DNA of 64,000 nt from Hemibagrus wyckioides (taxonomy: Eukaryota > Chordata > Actinopteri > Siluriformes > Bagridae): assembly GCF_019097595.1 (NCBI RefSeq), contig NC_080716.1, forward strand, positions 29,515,901 through 29,579,900, in the 5' to 3' direction. The position numbers were made by a program, and so were the translations under genes. Of the stretch, positions 56,069 to 64,000 are shown piece by piece. How positions within the stretch are numbered: position 1 is the stretch's first letter; every line of letters begins with the position of its first letter. The notes beneath the pieces were generated by a model that was given only the letters and a program-made list of their open reading frames with translations, did not search any database and was not told where the DNA came from.

Positions 56069-57057
56069 TCTTGTCCAGTTCTTCTTCTTTCGGCTTTTCC
56101 CTTCAGGGGTCGCCAGAGCGAATCATCTCTCTCCACCTATCCCTATCTTCTGCATCCTCAACACTTGCACCCACTAGCTTTATATCCTCGTTTATTCCAT
56201 CCATATACCTCCTCTTTGAATTCCTCTTTGCCTCCTGCTTGGCACTAGCAATTCCACTGCTGCCTCTCCTAGACACTTCCAGACCTCCACCTGGATGTCG
56301 TCAGGACCAACTGCCTTTCCACTTTTTATCCTCTTCAAAGCCTTCCTGACTTCATCCTTTCTAATCTTATCTACTTTCTGTTCCACAGAGTTCACCCCTT
56401 CTACTCTTTTTTCAATCTCATTTTACTCGTTCATCAGCTCTTAATGTACTCCTTCCATCTCCTCTGTACACTCTCCTCACTTATGAGCACCTTTCCATCT
56501 CTATCCTTAATAACTCTAACTTGCTGCACATCCTTCCCATCTTGATCCCTCTGCCTAGCTAACCTGTACAAGTCCTTCTCTCCTTCTCTAGTGTCTAACC
56601 TAGTGTACAACTCATCATACGCCTTCTGCTTGGCCTTAGACACCTCCCTCTTCACTCTGCGCTGTAACTTGTATACCTGTCTATTCTCTTCCTCTGAATA
56701 CTATCCTGAACTTCCTCATTCCACCACCAAGTCTCCTTATCTTCTTTCCTCCCTCCAGATGACACACCCAGCATCTTTCTTCCTGTCTCCCTGATCACTT
56801 CTGTAGTTTCCCAGTCATCTGGCAGCACTACCTGACCACCCAGAGCCTGCCTCAACTTCTGTCTAAATTCCTCACAACATTCCTCCTTTTTCAGCTTCCA
56901 CCACTTGGTTTTCTTCTCTATCTCTATCTTTGACCTCTTCTTCTTACAGACCATCAAAGTCATCCTACACACCACCATCCTATGCTGTCTGGCTACACTC
57001 TCTCCCACTACCACTTTACAGTCACTAATCTCTTTCAGATTGCCTCTTCTACACAGT
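56069..57057 (-). pseudogene. RTE-like LINE, copy 2, internally deleted
   Basis: Flanked by the 11-bp direct repeat TGTTTATGACA (56058-56068 and 57058-57068). The minus strand gives [54 protein letters not shown] and AVGPDDIQVEVWK, then jumps at about 56252 into the 3' UTR (GGGGTCGCCAGAGCGAATCA region). The RT catalytic region is lost and at least two frameshifts are present. Confidence 0.82.
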
Positions 57058-59453
57058 TGTTTATGACAAATTCTGAGGCTGCCACCTGCATCATGCAGTA
57101 AAAATCAAGATGCATTAGACCAGATGTCCAGTATTCAAATGGTCAGTTTGGGTGAGCCTGTGTCCACTTTGGGCTTGGATTCCTTTTCCTGTCTGACAGG
57201 AGTGATCTTCTGCTGTTGTAGTCAAATCGCCTCAAAGTTCCATGTTTTGTGCATTCTGAGATTCTTCTTAAAGAGGCTGTATGACATATGCTGCATTCAG
57301 GAGGCTGGGTGGAAGGCAAAAAAAGTGGTCTTTTATTCAGTGCACTTTTGGGTAAAGGGCAGTGGAGGGCTAGAAGGCACATTGAGGAGCAGAGGTGCTA
57401 GCATGCAGGCAAAAATAGAACTTGACCGCCCGAGCATGATAAGCCCCATGATATTCTCACTGTAGCTCCAACAGGAGAAGAAGCTCTTGCTGCCTGACTG
57501 GCTGCCTGTTTGGCTCTCTTCTGCCACCCTGTCCTGCAGCCTCGCTAACTCCTGCTTTCCTCAGTGAGGCTGTTGAAATTGTTCTGTTCTTTCAGCACTC
57601 ATGCAGTAGAGAGGAGCATTTTTCTGCTGCTTGTGGGCAGCGGTGTGGGCACGGCCTTCACTATATAGAAAGGTTTAAACAAAACCATGTGAACATTAAC
57701 TAAAAATTCAGAGAAAATGTCTTATAACCTACATTTCCATTTTTGTTACTATTATGGTCTGTACAGAGATGTTCACTATAATACACCTTAATACTAAACT
57801 AATGCACAGAACATTTTTTAAAAAAATGAATCACAAGCCATGAATTACAAATGATCAGTAATTATTATTTCCATGTGAAAAATAAGAACAATATTTTTAT
57901 GCAGAAACAAGCACTTCTCATTAGTCCTGTACACACAGTACACACAGTGATAGTGTTAGAGGTTGTGTTAAAAAGAAATTGTAAAAAGAATATATTGGGG
58001 TGATCAGGTTTGCTCTGGAACACTAGTGATGTTCCTCACATGAGAAGATAGCACTGTTCTGTGATCCACTTCAGGAAACTTTTAATGCTGGTTATGGTTG
58101 CAGGAACTCTAGAGCTTATACTGGAGACCACAAAAGCACATCCAGGACATCTACATTCAGGAAGAAACTGAAACTTCAAACAGATTAAATACTTTATAAC
58201 CTACAGTAATATGTTTGTCACTATTATGGTCTGTACTGTGAAGCACCTCAGTGTGATAATGTCATTCTAATACACACTGTTGTTTAGTTTTATTCACTTA
58301 TTTGGGTCAAATTTATCAAAGAATTCTGCAGAATAAACACTTCTAATTAGCCTTTTATACTGACACACACAGGGCAGTGACAGCTTTAGAGGCCAGAGAT
58401 TGGCGGTTGTGGTTTAGCTTCTTTTTTGATCTGTTCAACAGTAAAGAAGGGAGGAGGTGTGAAGCTGGATGTGTTAAAACAATAACTGACTTCTCAAGCT
58501 GAAAATATTTGCTTGTTGCATGCATAAATATTGTTGATGACAAATTCTGAGTCTATCACCTGCATCATGCAGTAAAATTCAAGATGCATTAGACCAGATG
58601 TCCAGGTTTTAAAAGGACGGTTTGGGCAAGTCTTCTTTAGGCTTGTATTCCTTTTCTTGTCTGACAGGAGTGATCTTCTGCTGTTGTGGTCTATCTGCCT
58701 CAAAGTTCCAAGTTTTGAGCAATCTGAGATTCTGCTTAAAGACTGGCTGTTTGAGATATGCTGCATTCAGGAGGCTGGGTGGAGTGAAAAAAAGTCTTCT
58801 TTTATTCAGTGCAGGGTAAAGGACAGTGGAGGGATGGAAGGTTAATGGAGGAGCAGAGGTGCTAGCATGCAGTGGTGAAACATGCTAAACGTGCAGAAGT
58901 TCCAAACATGCTGAGCCCCATGATATTCACCCGGAAGCTCAAGGAGGGTGAGGAGCTCTTGCCACTGCCTGATTGGCTCTCTCCTTACGCCCTGTCCTGC
59001 AGCCTCACTAACTAATTCACACTAATTCACACTAATACCAAACCATTGTCTAGTTTTATTTACTAATTTGAGGCAAATTTATCAAAGAATTATGCAGAAA
59101 TAAACACTTCTCATTAACCTTATACTCTGACACACACAGGGCAGTGACAGTTTTAGAGGCCTGAGGACAGAAACAAGTTGGCAGTTGTGGTCTAGCTTCT
59201 TTTTTCTCTGTTCAGCAGTGAGGAAGGGGAGGAGGTGTGAAGCTGCATGTGTTAAAGCACTAACTGACTTTTCAAGATGAAAATATTTGCATGTTGCATG
59301 CATTCAAGGTTTTTATGATAAATTCGGAGCCTACCACCTGCATCATGCAGTAAAAATCCAGATGCATTAGACCAGATGTCGAGTTTTCAAATTGTCAGTT
59401 TGGGTGAGGCTGTGTCCACTCTGGGCTTGGATTCCTTTCCTTATCTAACAGGA
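57058..59453. repeat. Tandem intron-1 type repeat units
   Basis: Two unit starts (57195 and 58664), each with the order seen at 21431-24560. A third starts at 59440 and is cut by the LINE. GGGCAGCGGTGTGGGCACGG lies at 57634. Non-coding. Confidence 0.65.
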
Positions 59454-59486
59454 TCCTTGGTGGAGATCATCAAGAGCACCAATTTG

Positions 59487-59884
59487 AGAGCGTCCTGAGC
59501 AGCTGCATCACTGCCTGGTTTGGGAACTGCATCGTCTTGGATCGCAAGACCCTTCAGCAGATAGTGAGGACAGCTGAAAAGATAATAAGAGTTTCTCTTC
59601 CCTCTATCACAGACATTTACACTGCACGCTGCATCTGCAAAGCTAACAGCATTGTGGCTGACCCCACACACCCCTCACACACACTCTTACACACCCCACA
59701 CACCCCTCACACACACTCTTACACACCCCACACACCCCTCACACACACTCTTACACACCCCACACACACACTCTTCACCCTCCTGCCATCTGGAAAGAGG
59801 TACCGGAGCATTCGGACCCTCACAACCAGACTGTGTAACAGTTTCTTTCCTCAAGCCATCAGGCTCCTCAACACCCAGGACTGA
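59487..59884 (+). pseudogene. LINE ORF2 C-terminus
   Basis: [63 protein letters not shown] ending RLLNTQD and a stop. A tandem triplication of the [15 protein letters not shown] segment (59675-59765) has been inserted in frame, before [11 protein letters not shown]. Confidence 0.85.
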
Positions 59885-60367
59885 ACTGTTCTACACTCTC
59901 ACACACACACACACTCAGGACTGAACTGTTCTACACTCTCACACACACAAACCCAGGACTGAACTGTTCTACACTCTCACACACACAAACCCAGGACTGA
60001 ACTGTTCTACACTCTCTCACACACACAAACCCAGGACTGAACTGTTCTACACTCTCACACACACAAACCCAGGACTGAACTGTTCTACACTCTCACACAC
60101 ACAAACCCAGGACTGAACTGTTCTACACTCTCTCACACACACAAACCCAGGACTGAACTGTTCTACACTCTCTCACACACACACACTCAGGACTGAACTG
60201 TTCTACACTCTCTCTCACACACACACTCAGGACTGAACTGTTCTACACTCTCTCTCACACACACACTTAGGACTGAACTGTTCTACACTCTCTCACACAC
60301 ACACACTCAGGACTGAACTGTTCTACACTCTCTCACACACACACACTTAGGACTGAACTGTTCTACA

Positions 60368-60398
<31 letters not shown>

Positions 60399-60457
60399 AG
60401 GACTGAACTGTTCTACACTCTCTCACACACACACACTCAGGACTGAACTGTTCTATA

Positions 60458-60492
<35 letters not shown>

Positions 60493-60589
60493 AGGACTGA
60501 ACTGTTCTACACTCTCACACACACACACACTTAGGACTGAACTGTTCTACACTCTCTCTCACACACACTCAGGACTGAACTGTTCTATA

Positions 60590-60620
<31 letters not shown>

Positions 60621-60808
60621 AGGACTGAACTGTTCTACACTCTCTCACACACACACACACACACACACTCAGGACTCAACTGTTCTACACACACACACAC
60701 TCAGGACTGAACTGTATACAACTCTCTGTCTCTCACACACATCACTCTCTTTCTTGACTGTGTGGATGCACACACACACACACACTCAGGACTGAACTGT
60801 TCTACACA

Positions 60809-60857
<49 letters not shown>

Positions 60858-61419
60858 AGGACTGAACTGTATACAACTCTCTGTCTCTCACACACATCAC
60901 TCTCTTTCTTGACTGTGTGGATGCACACACACACACACACACACACTCAGGACTGAACTGTTCTACACTCTCTCACACACACACACTCAGGACTGAACTG
61001 TTCTACACTCTCTCACACACACACACTCAGGACTGAACTGTTCTACACTCTCTCTCACACACACACTTAGGACTGAACTGTTCTACACTCTCTCACACAC
61101 ACACACACTCAGGACTGAACTGTTCTACACTCTCTCACACACACACACTTAGGACTGAACTGTTCTACACTCTCACACACACACACACACTCAGGACTGA
61201 ACTGTTCTACACTCTCTCACACACACACACTCAGGACTGAACTGTTCTATACTCTCTCACACACACACACACACACTCAGGACTGAACTGTTCTACACTC
61301 TCACACACACACACACTTAGGACTGAACTGTTCTACACTCTCTCTCACACACACTCAGGACTGAACTGTTCTATACTCTCTCACACACACACACACACTC
61401 AGGACTGAACTGTTCTACA

Positions 61420-61452
<33 letters not shown>

Positions 61453-62259
61453 AGGACTCAACTGTTCTACACACACACACACTCAGGACTGAACTGTATA
61501 CAACTCTCTGTCTCTCACACACATCACTCTCTTTCTTGACTGTGTGGATGCACACACACACACACACTCAGGACTGAACTGTTCTACACTCTCACACACA
61601 CAAACCCAGGACTGAACTGTTCTACACTCTCTCACACACACGCACTTAGGACTGAACTGTTCTACACTCTCTCACACACACACACTCAGGACTGAACTGT
61701 TCTACACTCTCTCACACACACACACTCAGGACTGAACTGTTCTACACTCTCTCTCACACACACACTTAGGACTGAACTGTTCTACACTCTCTCACACACA
61801 CACACACTCAGGGCTGAACTGTTCTACACTCTCTCACACACACACACTTAGGACTGAACTGTTCTACACTCTCACACACACACACACACACTCAGGACTG
61901 AACTGTTCTACACTCTCTCACACACACACACTCAGGACTGAACTGTTCTATACTCTCTCTCACACACACACACACACACTCAGGACTGAACTGTTCTACA
62001 CTCTCACACACACACACACTCAGGACTGAACTGTTCTATACTCTCACACACACACACACACACACACACTTAGGACTGAACTGTTCTACACTCTCTCACA
62101 CACACACACACACAAACACTCAGGACTCAACTGTTCTACACACACACACACTCAGGACTGAACTGTATACAACTCTCTGTCTCTCACACACATCACTCTC
62201 TTTCTTGACTGTGTGGATGCACACACACACACACACTCAGGACTGAACTGTTCTACACA

Positions 62260-62290
<31 letters not shown>

Positions 62291-62357
62291 TCAGGACTGA
62301 ACTGTATACAACTCTCTGTCTCTCACACACATCACTCTCTTTCTTGACTGTGTGGAT

Positions 62358-62391
<34 letters not shown>

Positions 62392-62410
62392 AGGACTGAA
62401 CTGTTCTACA

Positions 62411-62442
<32 letters not shown>
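59880..62442. repeat. 2.5-kb CA-rich minisatellite with higher-order structure
   Basis: Dozens of units of CTCAGGACTGAACTGTTCTA followed by CACTCTCT(CA)n; the (CA)n length varies from unit to unit. A distinct variant (GTATACAACTCTCTGTCTCT ... TTTCTTGACTGTGTGGATGC) recurs near 60713, 60867, 61497, 62166 and 62306, defining higher-order blocks of about 0.6-0.7 kb. Variants CTTAGGACTG and CAAACCCAGGACTG mark subsets. Confidence 0.93.
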
Positions 62443-62908
62443 TAATTTATATTGTTCATTACTTATTGCACTACCTCCACCTGTCATCTGCTGCTATAGT
62501 TGTATTTATGTTTATTTCTATTTGCTGTTGTATTTTTGCACAATATTTTTTTTTACATCATTTCATTTTATCTTATTTTATTTCACTTACATTCCATTAC
62601 ACATGTTCTTTTCTTTCTTTTCGGCACTAAGTGTCCTGTGTTCTTTTGTGTTGTCTTTCTTGTATTTATTGTCTTTTGCACTGTCTTGTCTATGCTCTGT
62701 TTGCACCTAGCTGCACACTGTGCACTTTACGTGGCTAAGACAAACTTCTGTCCTAGCTCTGTGGTGTTTGTTGTTTTGTGTTGAACTCTTTGTTGTTGTA
62801 TGTTTATGTAGCACCAGGTCCTGGAGAAACGTTGTTTCATTTCACTATGTACTGCGTCAGCTATATGTGCTTGAAATGACAATAAAGCTTCTTGAATCTT
62901 GAATCTTG

Positions 62909-63630
62909 AGGAGTGATCTTCTGCTGTTGTGGTCTATCTGACTCAAAGTTCCATGTTTTGTACATTCTGAGATTCTGCTTAAAGAGTGGCTGTTTGAGAT
63001 ATGCTGCATGCAGGAGGCTGGGTGGAGTGCAAAAACAATGTTTTTTTATTCAGTGCACTTTTGGCCTAAGGGTAGTGGAGTGAACTTTCTGCCCTGCACC
63101 TGCTCCATGATACTCTCACTGAATCTCCAGGAGGCAGAGGAGCTCTTGCCCCTGCCTGTTTGTCTCTCTTCTGCTGCCCCGCCATGCAGCCTCACTAACT
63201 CTTTAATACCAAACTAATGCACAGCACATTTTCAAAAAAATAATCACAAATCCTGATTTACTAAACATGACTAGTTATTATCTCCATGTTAAAAATAAGG
63301 GCAATAATTGTGCAGAAACAAACACTTCTCATTAGTCCTGTCCACAGACAGAGCAGTGACACTCTTAGGGGCCTGAGAGCAGAGAGCAGTTTGAGGATGT
63401 GGTTTATTTTCTATTTTAATGCAGTGGTACAAATTCAGCTGTGAAGAAATGGAGGAGGTGTGAAGATGGACGTGTGAAAGCAATCAATAACTTTTAACTT
63501 TTTAACTGTTGATAATGTGGATAAATTTAATACCACTGACATAACTGACAATCCTTTAAAGTCATAACTTGTGTATATATAGGCATTGAGGATAAAATAC
63601 ACCATATGAATTATTATTCACCCATTCAGT
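62909..63630. repeat. Intron-1 type repeat module, continued
   Basis: Resumes GTGATCTTCTGCTGTTGTGG after the LINE, then AGGAGGCTGGGTGGAG (63012) and CTTCTCATTAGTCCTG (63325). Confidence 0.6.
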
Positions 63631-63639
63631 TTACTGGTT

Positions 63640-64000
63640 CTTCCCTCTTGAGGACCATGTGGAGGATCATGTGGAAATCCAGTGGAGGCTTGTGGTGCCT
63701 CTCGGACGGCAAAAAGGATGTAGGGAAAGAGGAGGTCCCAGGTCCTCCGTTCCTCATCTACCACCCGCTTGTGTCTGTTTTTGTGTCTGGTTGAAACTCT
63801 CCATCAAGCTGTCCATCTGGTGGTTGTAGACAGACATGGTCAGATGTTCAACCTACAACAACTGACACAGATCCACCATTTGTCTAGAGTCAAAAGACAT
63901 ACCTTGGTCCTTGAGGATGTCCTTGGGGATGCCCACTTAAATAAAGAGGATGAACAGTTCCCTGTCAATGTTGCGTGAGGTTGCTTTCTGATGTGAGACC
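63640..64000 (-). pseudogene. Ty3/gypsy integrase fragment at window edge
   Basis: In minus-strand frames: ILKDQGMSFDSRQMVDLCQL, MSVYNHQMDSLMESFNQT and VREAPQASTGF, equivalent to the second half of the integrase core (fish gypsy elements have the Q-T-D-G-x-x-E region here). Stops and frameshifts are present; it continues beyond the window. Confidence 0.65.

Larger units (their letters stand above)
59454..62908 (+). mobile_element. LINE 3' end with giant 3'-UTR minisatellite
   Basis: Plus-strand, 5'-truncated copy of the same LINE family as 45708-48580. It interrupts the module CTAACAGGA/GTGATCTTC, which resumes at 62909. Order: C-terminal ORF2 (59487-59884), minisatellite (59880-62442), rest of 3' UTR (62443-62885), tail TTGAATC repeated (62890-62906). 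Confidence 0.85.

Noticed and set aside
56035..56349. 104-codon plus-strand ORF rich in Ser/Leu
   Set aside because: Antisense of the RTE-like 3' region; composition typical of a shadow ORF.

Overview
This is vertebrate nuclear DNA, almost certainly from a teleost fish. It has split genes with GT/AG introns and phase-1 immunoglobulin (Ig) domain exons. It also carries many Tc1/mariner, hAT, Ty3/gypsy and LINE remnants of fish type, AT-rich introns and abundant CA/GT repeats. No prokaryotic operon, CRISPR array, rRNA or tRNA gene is visible. The exon pattern (split signal peptide, tandem C2-like Ig exons, transmembrane exon, a run of small phase-1 cytoplasmic exons with tyrosine motifs) fits the fish leukocyte immune-type receptor (LITR) / Fc-receptor-like family. 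A catfish or related otophysan is a reasonable guess, but the species cannot be fixed from sequence alone.

Layout: (1) 1-868 is the end of a Tc1 element. (2) 1157-7820 holds the 3' part of receptor gene A (four Ig exons, TM, inhibitory-type tail). (3) 7890-15605 is intergenic, with a LINE-derived 34-bp minisatellite, CTCF-like motifs, a GCTAGC-rich block with an NRF1-like palindrome, and a first exon (signal peptide, 15053). (4) 15084-29378 is the inferred 14.3-kb first intron of gene B. It is filled with copies of a roughly 2-kb diverged repeat plus LINE, RTE-like, Tc1 and CACTG-ended elements. (5) 29379-37334 holds the rest of receptor gene B. Joined to the 15053 exon it gives 1,689 coding bases, exactly 563 codons, then a stop. 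(6) 37490-53294 repeats the post-gene-A segment (minisatellite, 43.3-44.4 kb block, 51.6-53.3 kb block with another first exon), interrupted by a nested Tc1/hAT/MITE/LINE cluster and a 45-bp VNTR. (7) 53295-64000 has the intron-1 type repeat again, invaded by a ZMYM1-like hAT derivative, an RTE-like copy, a LINE whose 3' UTR became a 2.5-kb minisatellite, and a gypsy integrase fragment. It is probably the first intron of a third receptor gene that continues past the window.

Genes A and B are tandem paralogues. Both end in a tail with one canonical ITIM (VTYAEI) and further tyrosine motifs, and neither TM segment has a charged residue, so both are predicted inhibitory receptors of leukocytes. 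They differ by whole-domain and whole-exon changes. Gene A has an extra Ig domain. Gene B has an extra tyrosine exon, destroyed in A by a 62-bp deletion between ATTT repeats, and a basic second Ig domain. The two membrane-proximal Ig exons are nearly identical. Apart from the receptors, the only long intact ORF with a clear function is the Tc1 transposase at 27130-28161.
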